From Arthrobacter globiformis (GTDB lineage: Bacteria > Actinomycetota > Actinomycetes > Actinomycetales > Micrococcaceae): a stretch of DNA of 64,000 nt. The stretch lies in NCBI RefSeq assembly GCF_030815865.1, contig NZ_JAUSXI010000001.1, positions 496,001 to 560,000 on the forward strand. The letters are read 5' to 3'. Within the stretch, counting starts at the first letter, position 1; each line of letters opens with the position of its first letter. The position numbers and the translations under genes are program-made. The notes beneath the pieces are model-generated. The model saw only the letters and a program-made list of their open reading frames with translations, was not told the DNA's origin and made no database searches. This document shows, one piece after another, positions 35,356 through 43,494 of this stretch.

Positions 35356-36759
35356 CTATACCTTGGCAGACGCTTTGGCGGCGTCAGCCGGAGCGGCGCC
35401 GCGCCGGTCGAAGATGGTGGCGCCGACCTCCTGCTCCGCCTGGTTGTTGATGCCCAGGTCGATGCCCTTGCGATCTCGGATCACCAGGACCGCGGCCGTT
35501 GAAACGAGGGCCACGATCAGCAGGTAAACGGACACCGAGGCTGTTGTTCCGGTGGCCTGGACCAGGGCGGTGGCGATCATCGGAGCAAAGGCGCCGCCTA
35601 TGATGGCACCCAGCGCGTAGGAGATCGCGACGCCGGAGAACCTGATGGAGGCGGGGAACAGCTCGCTGTAGAGGGCTGCCTGCGGGCCGTAGGTCAGGCC
35701 GAGCCCGACCGTGAACAGCGCAAGGCCAAGGAACAGCGCCCAGATGTTACCGGTGTTCACCAGCCAGAACAGCGGGAACACAGTCAGGATGAGGCAGGCA
35801 TAGCCGATGAGGTACGTCTTCTTGCGGCCGATGCTGTCCGCCAGGTAGCCGGAGATCAGCGTAAACATGAACCACAGGGCAGCGGAGCCGGTCACTGCGA
35901 GGAGCACTTCCGTGCGGTCCATGGCCAGTCCGGCGGGATTGGCGGCATAGCTGAGGATGTAGCCGCCGGTGGTCATGTAGCCCGCGGCGTTGTTGCCCGC
36001 GAAGACCAGCGCCGCGATGATGACCAGCAGCCAGTGTTTCTTGAAGAGTTCGACGATCGGAACGCGGGTCTGCTGCTTCTTCTGTGCGATCTCCTCGAAG
36101 ACCGGGCTTTCCTCCACGCTGCGGCGGACAATGAAGCCGACGACGATCAGGACGAAGCTGAGCAGGAACGGAATGCGCCAGCCCCACTGCACAAAGGCTG
36201 CACCGGGGGAGACCACGCCGGACATCAGGGCCAGGATGCCGGAGGCCAGCAGCATTCCCAGGGGAACGCCCAGCTGGGGGAAGGCGCCGAACAGTCCCCG
36301 CTTGCCGCGGGGTGCATGCTCGACCGCCATCAGGACGGCGCCGCCCCATTCGCCGCCAGCCGAAATGCCCTGCAGGATGCGCAGGAGCAGCAGCAGGATG
36401 GGTGCCACAACGCCCGCCGTCTCGAAGGTCGGCAGCACGCCGATGAGGGTGGTGGCTGCACCCATCATGATCAGCGTGATGACCAGCATGGCGCGGCGGC
36501 CCAGCCGGTCCCCGAAGTGTCCGGCCAGGAAGGCACCCAGCGGACGGAAAAGGAAGCTGAGTCCCACCGAGGCGAAGGAAATCAGGATGCCGATGTCGTT
36601 GCCTGCGGGTTCGAAGAACAGTTTCGCGAAGACCAGGCCCGCGGCGTTGGCGTAGATGAAGAAGTCGTACCACTCGACGGTGGTTCCGATGATGGTGGCA
36701 AACGCTACGCGGCGGTTATCCCTTGCCGAGCTGCGCTGCCCGTGCTGGACAGTAGTCAA
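35356..36759 (-). CDS. MFS permease, metabolite:H+ symporter (MHS) family
   Basis: About 467 residues from TTG 36759, which has AAGGAAA at ideal distance; in-frame GTG codons at 36783 and 36804 would give up to 482. Twelve hydrophobic helices. MHS signatures: FATIIGTTVEWYDFFIY, GHFGDRLGRRAMLV (loop 2-3), RILQGISAGGEWGGAVLM and the ESPVFEE loop. Proteins of this type bring in organic acids such as shikimate, ketoglutarate or aromatic acids. As the last gene of the hpa operon it probably imports (hydroxy)phenylacetate or an intermediate. Confidence 0.9.
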   Translation of the reverse strand: MTTVQHGQRSSARDNRRVAFATIIGTTVEWYDFFIYANAAGLVFAKLFFEPAGNDIGILISFASVGLSFLFRPLGAFLAGHFGDRLGRRAMLVITLIMMGAATTLIGVLPTFETAGVVAPILLLLLRILQGISAGGEWGGAVLMAVEHAPRGKRGLFGAFPQLGVPLGMLLASGILALMSGVVSPGAAFVQWGWRIPFLLSFVLIVVGFIVRRSVEESPVFEEIAQKKQQTRVPIVELFKKHWLLVIIAALVFAGNNAAGYMTTGGYILSYAANPAGLAMDRTEVLLAVTGSAALWFMFTLISGYLADSIGRKKTYLIGYACLILTVFPLFWLVNTGNIWALFLGLALFTVGLGLTYGPQAALYSELFPASIRFSGVAISYALGAIIGGAFAPMIATALVQATGTTASVSVYLLIVALVSTAAVLVIRDRKGIDLGINNQAEQEVGATIFDRRGAAPADAAKASAKV

Positions 36760-36772
36760 TGTTTTTCCTTGC

Positions 36773-36804
36773 TGTGTGGACACGTCATTGTGTGGATATG
36801 TCAC
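36773..36804. repeat. 16-bp tandem repeat before the permease gene
   Basis: TGTGTGGACACGTCAT (36773-36788) and TGTGTGGATATGTCAC (36789-36804), 13 of 16 identical. It lies between the gabD-like stop and the permease start and may be an operator or a recent duplication in the leader. Confidence 0.5.
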
Positions 36805-36824
36805 TGCGTTGGTACGCCGCTGTG

Positions 36825-38345
36825 TCAGTTGGCGTAGGGGTCGGCGATGCCGATGTACTGCGTCGTGGTGTATTCGGCGATGCCTTCGGAGCCGCCTTCG
36901 CGGCCGAGGCCGGATTGCTTGACACCGCCGAAGGGTGCTGCGGCGTTGGAGAAGACGCCGGCGTTGAAGCCGACCATTCCGAATTCGATCTGTTCGGCCA
37001 CCCGCAGGAGGCGGTTGAAGTCGCGGCTGTAGAGGTAGGAGGCCAGGCCGTATTCACTGGCGTTTGACAGGCGGATGGCGTCCTCTTCGGTGGTGAACGT
37101 GGTGACGGGGGCGACGGGCCCGAAGATCTCCTGGCGGAGGATTTCGGCGTCGTTGGGGACGTTGCCCAGCACGGTGGGCTGGTAGAAGTAGCCGGCACCG
37201 TCAACCGGGGCGCCGCCGGTGATGGCGGTGGCTCCGGCGTCGACGGCGGCGCTCACCAAAGCGTGCACGCCGTTGCGTGCGCCGGCGTCAATCAGGGGAC
37301 CAACCTGGGTTTCCGGTTCGGTGCCGCGTCCGGTGGCCAGGGCGCCCATGGCTGCGGCGAACTTGGCGGTGAAGTCGGTGGCGACGGACTCCTGGACGAG
37401 GAACCGGTTGGCGGCGGTGCAGGCCTCGCCCATGTTCCGCATCTTGGCGGCCATGGCCCCGTCCACGGCCTTGTCCAGGTCGGCGTCCTCGAACACGATG
37501 AACGGGGCGTTCCCGCCGAGCTCCATCGAGGTGCGCAGCACGTTCTGGGCGGCGTCGGCCATGAGGCGCTTGCCCACGGGGGTGGAGCCGGTGAAGGAGA
37601 CCTTGCGCAGTCGCGGGTCGGCCAGCAGCGGGCCGGAGATGCCGGAGGCGCTGGAGGAGGAGACCACGTTGAGGACGCCGGCGGGCAGGCCGGCCTCGAG
37701 CATGGTCTGCGCAAACAGCTGCGCTGTGAGCGGGGTGAGTTTGGCGGGCTTGAGGACCATGGTGCAGCCGGCGGCGATGGCGGGCGCGACCTTGCGGGTG
37801 GCCATCGCGAGCGGGAAGTTCCACGGGGTGATGAGCAGGCACGGGCCGACCGGTTTGTGCTGGACGAGGATCTTGTTCTTGCCCTCAGGGGTGGTGAGGT
37901 AGCGGCCGTAGTCCCGGACGGTTTCCTCGGAGAACCAGCGCAGGAACTCGGCGCCGTAGGTGACTTCGCCGCGGGATTCGGCAAGCGGTTTGCCCATTTC
38001 CAGGGTCATCAGCAGTGCGAAGTCCTCGGCGCGTTCGGTGACCAGGTCGAAGGCGCGGCGCAGAATCTCGGCCCGTTCCCGCGGCGCGGTCCGTGCCCAG
38101 GAGGCCTGGATCGAGTCTGCCGCGTCGAGGGCGGCGAGGGCGTCCTCGCCAGTGGCCGAGGCCAGCGTGGCGAGTACCTCCCCGGTGGCGGGGTCGTGCA
38201 CGTCGAACGTGCCGCCGTCGGACGCGTCCCGCCACTGGCCGTTGATGAGCAGGCCGGTGGGCACGGACGCGAGAAGTGCGGCCTCACGTTCGGGAGAGAC
38301 GGAGGCCGGCGGGATGGCAGGGGAGAGTACGGGCGAAGTGGTCAT
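36825..38345 (-). CDS. gabD: Succinate-semialdehyde dehydrogenase (NAD(P)+)
   Basis: 506 residues, GabD-like ALDH. Catalytic Glu in SMELGGNAPF, catalytic Cys in NMGEACTAANR, GSTPVGKRLM and EIFGPVAPV are visible. Starts at ATG 38345 behind GAGGAGACC. Succinic semialdehyde is the aldolase product of the homoprotocatechuate pathway, so this gene turns it into succinate for the TCA cycle. It is separated from hpaI by a 180-base stretch packed with REP-like repeats and runs on into the permease gene. Confidence 0.9.
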   Translation of the reverse strand: MTTSPVLSPAIPPASVSPEREAALLASVPTGLLINGQWRDASDGGTFDVHDPATGEVLATLASATGEDALAALDAADSIQASWARTAPRERAEILRRAFDLVTERAEDFALLMTLEMGKPLAESRGEVTYGAEFLRWFSEETVRDYGRYLTTPEGKNKILVQHKPVGPCLLITPWNFPLAMATRKVAPAIAAGCTMVLKPAKLTPLTAQLFAQTMLEAGLPAGVLNVVSSSSASGISGPLLADPRLRKVSFTGSTPVGKRLMADAAQNVLRTSMELGGNAPFIVFEDADLDKAVDGAMAAKMRNMGEACTAANRFLVQESVATDFTAKFAAAMGALATGRGTEPETQVGPLIDAGARNGVHALVSAAVDAGATAITGGAPVDGAGYFYQPTVLGNVPNDAEILRQEIFGPVAPVTTFTTEEDAIRLSNASEYGLASYLYSRDFNRLLRVAEQIEFGMVGFNAGVFSNAAAPFGGVKQSGLGREGGSEGIAEYTTTQYIGIADPYAN

Positions 38346-38380
38346 GCGGGGGTCTCCTCGGGAAAAGTGTGTGGCGTGGT

Positions 38381-38564
38381 CCGCTGATCGAGCTTGTCGA
38401 GATCAAGCGGTTCGGCAGGCTCAACCAGCGGGCCCCGCTGATCGAGCTTGTCGAGATCAAGGGGTTTCGACAGGCTCAACCAGCGGGCCCCCGCTGGTTT
38501 CGACAGGCTCAACCAGCGGTTCGGGTCAGTAGCTGGCCGGGGTGTCGACAGGCTCAACCACCGG
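38381..38564. repeat. REP-like palindromic repeat cluster
   Basis: Unit 1 (38381-38434) and unit 2 (38435-38490) each run from CCGCTGATCGAGCTTGTCG to CAGGCTCAACCAGCGG; the two halves of each are imperfect reverse complements, so each folds as a hairpin. A shorter palindromic unit (38491-38519, CCGCTGGTTTCGACAGGCTC onward) and a half-unit (38542-38564) follow; the last lies inside hpaI. The repeats fill most of the hpaI-gabD gap. Related sequences occur at 1946-1975 and 32385-32479. Confidence 0.85.
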
Positions 38565-39341
38565 GGCTTTCGGGACGTACTCGGCGGCGAGGGCTTCGGA
38601 GCCGCGGGCCAGGATGGCGACGTCGGCGCCCACCAGGATGAAGGCGGCACCGGCGTCGAGATAGGCGCGGGCGGTGGCGGGGGCGAAGGCGTTGACGCCC
38701 GCGGGTTTGCCCGCCGCTTTTGCGGCGGCGAGGCAGTGTTCGACGGCGGCTCGCACCTCGGGGTGTTCCTGCTGGCCGAGCAACCCCATCGAGGCAGCGA
38801 GGTCGGAGGGGCCCACGAAGATGGCGTCCACGCCGTCGACCTTCAGGATGTCCTCCATGGCCTCAACCGCGGCCGTCGACTCGATCTGGACGGTGACGCT
38901 GACGGTGTCCGCGGCCCGGGCGAGGTAGTCCGGAACGCGGTTCCAGCGGGCCGCGCGGGCCAGCGCGGAACCGACCCCGCGCACCCCGTGCGGCGGGTAA
39001 CGGGTAGCAGCCACCGCCGCTTCCGCCTCGGCCACGGAATTGACCATGGGGACCAGCAGGTTCTGCACGCCCAGGTCCAGGTACTGCTTGATCAGGACAG
39101 TGTCGTTCACGGGCGGACGGACGAGGGCGTGGACGGGGTAGCCGTGGATGGCCTGGAGCTGGGCGAGGATGGATTCGAGCCCGTTGGGGCTGTGTTCGGC
39201 GTCCACCAGGAGCCAGTCCAGGCCGGACCCGGCGCAGAGTTCGGCGATGAGCGGGCTGCCGGAGCAGACCCACATCCCTGCCAGCGGCCGGTCCGCAGCG
39301 GCCAGCGCGTGCCGAAACGTGTCTTCTACTCGAAGCGGCAT
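38526..39341 (-). CDS. hpaI: 4-hydroxy-2-oxoheptanedioate aldolase (HpcH/HpaI family)
   Basis: 271 residues. Class II aldolase that splits 4-hydroxy-2-oxoheptanedioate into pyruvate and succinic semialdehyde, the last carbon-cleaving step of homoprotocatechuate breakdown. Metal and substrate motifs visible: LVDAEHSPNG, VQIESTAAVE (metal Glu) and DAIFVGPSDLAASMG (metal Asp). The start overlaps the end of hpaH by 16 bases. The last residues, VVEPVDTPASY, are encoded by an REP-like half-unit, so the natural C-terminus has been replaced or extended by repeat DNA. Confidence 0.93.
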   Translation of the reverse strand: MPLRVEDTFRHALAAADRPLAGMWVCSGSPLIAELCAGSGLDWLLVDAEHSPNGLESILAQLQAIHGYPVHALVRPPVNDTVLIKQYLDLGVQNLLVPMVNSVAEAEAAVAATRYPPHGVRGVGSALARAARWNRVPDYLARAADTVSVTVQIESTAAVEAMEDILKVDGVDAIFVGPSDLAASMGLLGQQEHPEVRAAVEHCLAAAKAAGKPAGVNAFAPATARAYLDAGAAFILVGADVAILARGSEALAAEYVPKAPVVEPVDTPASY

Positions 39342-40111
39342 GTCACAGCTCCCAAGGGTCCGTAGTCGGCGTGGACGGTGTCGCCCTTGTAGACCCAGAG
39401 GGGACGGGTGAAGGAGCCGGCGAGGATGATGTCGCCGGCCTTCATCGAGTCCCCGTGGGCGGCGATCTTGTTGGCCAGCCAGTGCACGCCGTTGGCCGGG
39501 TGGTCCAGGACGCCCGCGGCCACGCCGGTTTCCTCCACGGTCTGGTTCTTGTACAGGATGGCGGAGACCCAGCGGAGGTCGACGGCGTCCGGCTTCACCG
39601 GGCGTCCGCCCACCACCATGGCACCCATGGCGGCGTTGTCCGAGATGGTGTCCACGATGGTCCGGCCCTCCATCTCGATCCTCGAATCGAGGATTTCAAG
39701 GGCCGGAACCACGTAGTCGGTGGCGTTCAGGACGTCGAAGATGGTGCAGCCGGGGCCCTTGAGCCCGTCCTTCAGGACGAACGCCAGCTCCACCTCCACG
39801 CGCGGGTGGGTGTATTTGTCCCATTCCACCGAGCAGCCGGTTTCCAGCACCATGTCATCGAAGATGGCACCGTAGTCCGGTTCGGTGATGCCGGTGGCGG
39901 CCTGCATGGCCTTGGACGTGAGGCCAATCTTGCGCCCCACCAGGGTCCGGCCGGCGTCCTCGTTGCGGCGCCGCCACAGCTGCTGCACCGCGTAGGAGTC
40001 CTCCACCGTCATGTCCGGGTAGCGGGCAGTCAGGCGGGGCACAGGGGTTCGGGTCCGGCCAGCTTCCACCAGCTCGTCCGCGATGGCCTCGATCGTCTTC
40101 GCGTCCAGCAT
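39326..40111 (-). CDS. hpaH: 2-oxo-hept-4-ene-1,7-dioate hydratase
   Basis: 261 residues, FAH-like hydratase fold. Adds water to 2-oxo-hept-4-ene-1,7-dioate to give the aldolase substrate. Metal-binding Glu residues in THPRVEVELAFVLK, with GRKIGLTSKAMQ and ANKIAAHGDSMKAGDIILAG typical of the MhpD/HpaH group. The ATG is four bases after the hpaD stop, and the stop overlaps hpaI. Confidence 0.93.
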   Translation of the reverse strand: MLDAKTIEAIADELVEAGRTRTPVPRLTARYPDMTVEDSYAVQQLWRRRNEDAGRTLVGRKIGLTSKAMQAATGITEPDYGAIFDDMVLETGCSVEWDKYTHPRVEVELAFVLKDGLKGPGCTIFDVLNATDYVVPALEILDSRIEMEGRTIVDTISDNAAMGAMVVGGRPVKPDAVDLRWVSAILYKNQTVEETGVAAGVLDHPANGVHWLANKIAAHGDSMKAGDIILAGSFTRPLWVYKGDTVHADYGPLGAVTCRFE

Positions 40112-40115
40112 CGGT

Positions 40116-41198
40116 TTAAACCTGGGCTCCCAGCTTGAAGCCCTCCACGGCCGCGGAGGTTTCGTCCTTGCGGGTGTAGGAGAAGCCGTCGGCTCCGACG
40201 GTCACTGCCATTTCGGAGGCGTCGGTGCGCTCGATGACCGGCTGCGGGTTGCCGTCAAGGTCCAGGACCAGGGAGGCCTCGGTGTACCAGGACGGGACCA
40301 CGGGGTTGCCCCACCAGTCGCGGCGCTGGTTGTCGTGGACGTCCCAGGTGACGGTGGGGTTGTCCGGGTCGCCGGTGTAGTAGTCCTGGGTGTAGATCTC
40401 GATGCGGTGGCCGTCCGGGTCCAGGATGTAGAGGTAGAACGCATTGGAGACGCCGTGCCGGCCGGGGCCGCGTTCGATCCGGTCGCTGATGCGCAGGGCG
40501 CCCATCTTGTCGCAGATCTGGATGATGTTGTGCTTCTCGTGCGTGGCGAAGGCGACGTGGTGCATGCGCGGGCCGTTGCCGCCGGTCAGGGCAGTGTCGT
40601 GCACGGTCTGCTTGCGGTGCATCCACGCGGCGTAGGTGACGCCGTTGGAGTCCTTGATGTCTTCGGAGACGCGGAAGCCGAGGTCCTCGAGGTACGCGCG
40701 GCCGCGGGGGACGTCCGGGGTGACCTGGTTGAAGTGGTCCAGGCGCACCAGTTCACCGGCGGAGTAGAGGTCGTAGCGCTGGGTGAGGCGCTCCACGTGC
40801 TCGGTCTCGTAGAAGAACTCGTAGGGAAAGCCCAGCGGGTCCTCGACGCGGACGGAGTCGCCGATGCCCTTGGTGAAGCCTTCCTTGCGGCGCTCGGTGC
40901 GGCAGCCCAGTTCCTTGTAGTAGGCCTCGGCGGCGTCCACCTCGGCGGGGGACTTCACCCGGTAGGCGAAGGCAGCGACGGCGGCGATGGGGCCCTGGCG
41001 GAGCACCAGGTTGTGGTGGATGAACTCCTCCAGGGAACGGAGGTAGATGGTGTTTTCATCTTCCTCGGTGACGTGCAGGCCGAGGACGTCGACGTAGAAC
41101 TCGCGCGACTTGGCGAGGTCCGTGACCACGATCTCCATGTAGGCGCAGCGGACGATATCCGGTGCAGGGACGGTGGGGGTGGGAACGAAGTTGGTCAT
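40116..41198 (-). CDS. hpaD: Homoprotocatechuate 2,3-dioxygenase (extradiol)
   Basis: 360 residues. Opens the ring of 3,4-dihydroxyphenylacetate next to the diol, giving 5-carboxymethyl-2-hydroxymuconate semialdehyde. The sequence reproduces the Brevibacterium fuscum / Arthrobacter globiformis enzyme at the reference numbers: metal ligands His155 (LDHFNQV), His214 (RMHHVAF) and Glu267 (HRIEIYT), second-sphere His200, Asn157, Arg243 and Tyr257. Members use Fe(II) or Mn(II) with the same ligands, so the metal cannot be told from sequence. Good ribosome site (AAGAGAGAA). Fourth gene of the operon. Confidence 0.97.
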   Translation of the reverse strand: MTNFVPTPTVPAPDIVRCAYMEIVVTDLAKSREFYVDVLGLHVTEEDENTIYLRSLEEFIHHNLVLRQGPIAAVAAFAYRVKSPAEVDAAEAYYKELGCRTERRKEGFTKGIGDSVRVEDPLGFPYEFFYETEHVERLTQRYDLYSAGELVRLDHFNQVTPDVPRGRAYLEDLGFRVSEDIKDSNGVTYAAWMHRKQTVHDTALTGGNGPRMHHVAFATHEKHNIIQICDKMGALRISDRIERGPGRHGVSNAFYLYILDPDGHRIEIYTQDYYTGDPDNPTVTWDVHDNQRRDWWGNPVVPSWYTEASLVLDLDGNPQPVIERTDASEMAVTVGADGFSYTRKDETSAAVEGFKLGAQV

Positions 41199-41255
41199 GA
41201 TGTTCTCTCTTCTTTGAAAGGGGGTTCGGGAAAAGTACGACGGCGGCCGGCCGGC

Positions 41256-42770
41256 TTAGGCGCCGAACTTAGGAGTGTGGACGGAGCCAAGCGTGATGTG
41301 CACGGCCTGCTGGTCGGTGTAGAAATCGATGGAGCGGTAGCCGCCCTCGTGGCCCAGGCCGGAGGCCTTGACCCCGCCGAACGGAGTGCGGAGGTCGCGG
41401 ACGTTATGGCTGTTCAGCCACACCATGCCGGCTTCCACGTTCTGCGAGAAGTTGTGCGCGCGCGTCAGGTTCTGGGTCCAGATGTAGGCCGCCAGGCCGT
41501 ACCTGGTGTTGTTGGCCAGGGCGAGGGCCTCGTCGTCGTTCTCAAACGGGGTGATGGCGACGACGGGACCGAAGATCTCCTCCTGGAAGATCCGGGCGTC
41601 GGGGGAGACGTCGGCGAAGACGGTGGGGGCGATGTAGTTGCCCTCCGGCAGGCCTTCCGGCCGTCCGCCGCCGGCCAGCAGCCGGCCTTCGGACTTGCCG
41701 ATCTCCACGTAGGAGGCCACTTTTTCGTAGTGCTCCGGATGCACCAGGGCACCCACCTGAGTCTTGGGGTCGTGCGGATCTCCGACGACGATGTTCTTGG
41801 CGCGGGCGGCGTACTTTTCGCAGAATTCGTCGTAGATGGCGCGTTCCACCAGGATGCGGGAGCCGGCGGTGCAGCGTTCGCCGTTGAGGGAGAACACACC
41901 GAACAGGGCAGAGTCGATCGCGGCGTCCAGGTCGGCATCGGCGAAGATAACGCACGGGGACTTGCCGCCGAGCTCCATGGAGAGGCCCTTGAGGTTGGCG
42001 GCGGCGTTGCGGAAGATCGTCTGCCCGGTGGTGGTCTCGCCGGTGAAGGAGATCAGCGGGACGTCCGGGTGCTTGACCAGGGCGTCGCCGGCTTCCTCGC
42101 CCAGGCCGTTGACCAGGTTGAAGACACCGTCCGGCAGGCCGGCTTCCTTGAAGATGGTGGCCCAGAGCGAGGCGGACAGCGGGGTGAATTCGGCCGGCTT
42201 GAGGACCACGGTGTTGCCGGTGGCCAGGGCGGGGGCCAGCTTCCAGGACTCCAGCATGAACGGGGTGTTCCACGGGGTGATGAGCCCGGCGACGCCGATC
42301 GGCTTGCGGTTCACGTAGTTGATCTGGGATCCGGGGACCTTCATGGCGTCGTCGAACTGGGCCACGATCAGGTCCGCGAAGAAGCGGAAGTTCTCTGCCG
42401 CGCGGAGGGCCTGTCCCTTGGCCTGGGTGATGGGCAGGCCGGTGTCGAACGTTTCGAGCTCGGCGAGGCGGCTTTCCTGCGCCTCGACGGCGTCGGCGAT
42501 CCGGTTCAGGATGCGGGCGCGCTCGCGGGGCTTCATCTTGGGCCACGGGCCGCTGACGAACGCTTGGCGGGCGGCGGCGACGGCGAGGTCGATGTCTTCC
42601 TTCTGGCCGGCCGCGGCGGTGGCGTAGTTCTGGTTGGAGACCGGGTCCAGGACGTCGAAGGTCTTTCCGCCCACGGAATCAACGAACTTGCCGTTTATGA
42701 AGTGCTGGATGTGGGTGGGCAGGTTCTCGGGAACGTAGTGCTTTGCTGCTGTTTCTACAGGGGTCGTCAT
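41256..42770 (-). CDS. hpaE: 5-carboxymethyl-2-hydroxymuconate-semialdehyde dehydrogenase
   Basis: 504 residues, ALDH superfamily. Oxidises the ring-cleavage product with NAD+. Catalytic Glu in SMELGGKSPCVIF, catalytic Cys in NGERCTAGSRI, ITPWNTPFML, and the family-typical C-terminal VRDLRTPFGGVKASGLGHEG. ATG 42770 was chosen; the frame runs on to 42944 but the extra 58 residues lie over the regulator gene and look random. It sits 57 bases upstream of hpaD and 10 bases past the gntR stop. Confidence 0.95.
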   Translation of the reverse strand: MTTPVETAAKHYVPENLPTHIQHFINGKFVDSVGGKTFDVLDPVSNQNYATAAAGQKEDIDLAVAAARQAFVSGPWPKMKPRERARILNRIADAVEAQESRLAELETFDTGLPITQAKGQALRAAENFRFFADLIVAQFDDAMKVPGSQINYVNRKPIGVAGLITPWNTPFMLESWKLAPALATGNTVVLKPAEFTPLSASLWATIFKEAGLPDGVFNLVNGLGEEAGDALVKHPDVPLISFTGETTTGQTIFRNAAANLKGLSMELGGKSPCVIFADADLDAAIDSALFGVFSLNGERCTAGSRILVERAIYDEFCEKYAARAKNIVVGDPHDPKTQVGALVHPEHYEKVASYVEIGKSEGRLLAGGGRPEGLPEGNYIAPTVFADVSPDARIFQEEIFGPVVAITPFENDDEALALANNTRYGLAAYIWTQNLTRAHNFSQNVEAGMVWLNSHNVRDLRTPFGGVKASGLGHEGGYRSIDFYTDQQAVHITLGSVHTPKFGA

Positions 42771-42780
42771 CGTTGAGGTC

Positions 42781-43494
42781 CTAACTGTGGTCTTTGATGT
42801 TGGTCTGGGAGAGGTAGGCGTCCAGGGTTGCGCTGCGGTGGAGTCGTGCTGCTTTTTCGATGGTGTCGGCGTCGGCGCCGGATTCAATGAGCCGGAGCAG
42901 GGCCTCGTGTTCGTCCACGGACTCGTGGGCCCGGCCTGGAACAAAGCGGAACGTTGAGGACCGCAGTGATGCCAGCCGGTTCCAGCCGCGGTGGACCAGA
43001 TCCAGGATGTGCGGGTTGGGGCAGTGCTCGAAGAGGACGCTGTGAAAGTCCTGGTTGAGCCGGGTGAAGCGGACGGGGTCGAAGTGCTGCAGGCAGTCGC
43101 GCATCTCGGCGTTCACGGCGCGGGCCCGGGCAATGTCCGCCTCGCCGACAAGCGGTGCGGACAGAGCCGTGGCCGCACCCTCCACGATGCTCAGTGTCTG
43201 CATCGTGTAGAGGTACTCGGTGGGGTCGATGCCCGCCACGGTGGCGCCGACGTTGCGTTCGAACTTCACCAGGCCTTCGGCCTCGAGCCGGCGGATCGCT
43301 TCGCGGACCGGGACCACGCTGAACCCGAGGTTCTTGGCGATGGCGGCCAGGACCAGCCGGTAGCCGGGCGTGTAGGTGCCCTCCACGATCCGTGCCTTGA
43401 TGGCCTGGTAGGCCTGCTCGGACTTGCTGCCGGCGGTGCCGGCGGTGCTCTCAGGGATGCTCTCGGCTGCGGGGGCGGTTGCCGTTTCAGTCAT
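42781..43494 (-). CDS. GntR-family (FadR/FCD) transcriptional regulator
   Basis: 237 residues. N-terminal winged helix (about 25-90; YQAIKARIVEGTYTPGYRL, VPVREAIRRLEAEGLV) and C-terminal FCD ligand domain (about 95-225; metal-binding His in LNQDFHSVLF and ERCPNPH-like SVLFEHCPNPHILD, VDEHEALLRLIESG). Its start overlaps the end of hpaG. It sits inside the operon and probably represses it until an aromatic acid or intermediate binds; a palindrome of the right type (TCGTATACGA) lies before hpaG. Confidence 0.92.
   Translation of the reverse strand: MTETATAPAAESIPESTAGTAGSKSEQAYQAIKARIVEGTYTPGYRLVLAAIAKNLGFSVVPVREAIRRLEAEGLVKFERNVGATVAGIDPTEYLYTMQTLSIVEGAATALSAPLVGEADIARARAVNAEMRDCLQHFDPVRFTRLNQDFHSVLFEHCPNPHILDLVHRGWNRLASLRSSTFRFVPGRAHESVDEHEALLRLIESGADADTIEKAARLHRSATLDAYLSQTNIKDHS

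Noticed and set aside
40083..42776. Long plus-strand open frame of 897 codons opposite hpaD and hpaE
   Set aside because: It is antisense to two clearly conserved enzymes and has the Val/Gly/Asp-rich composition of a high-GC shadow frame.
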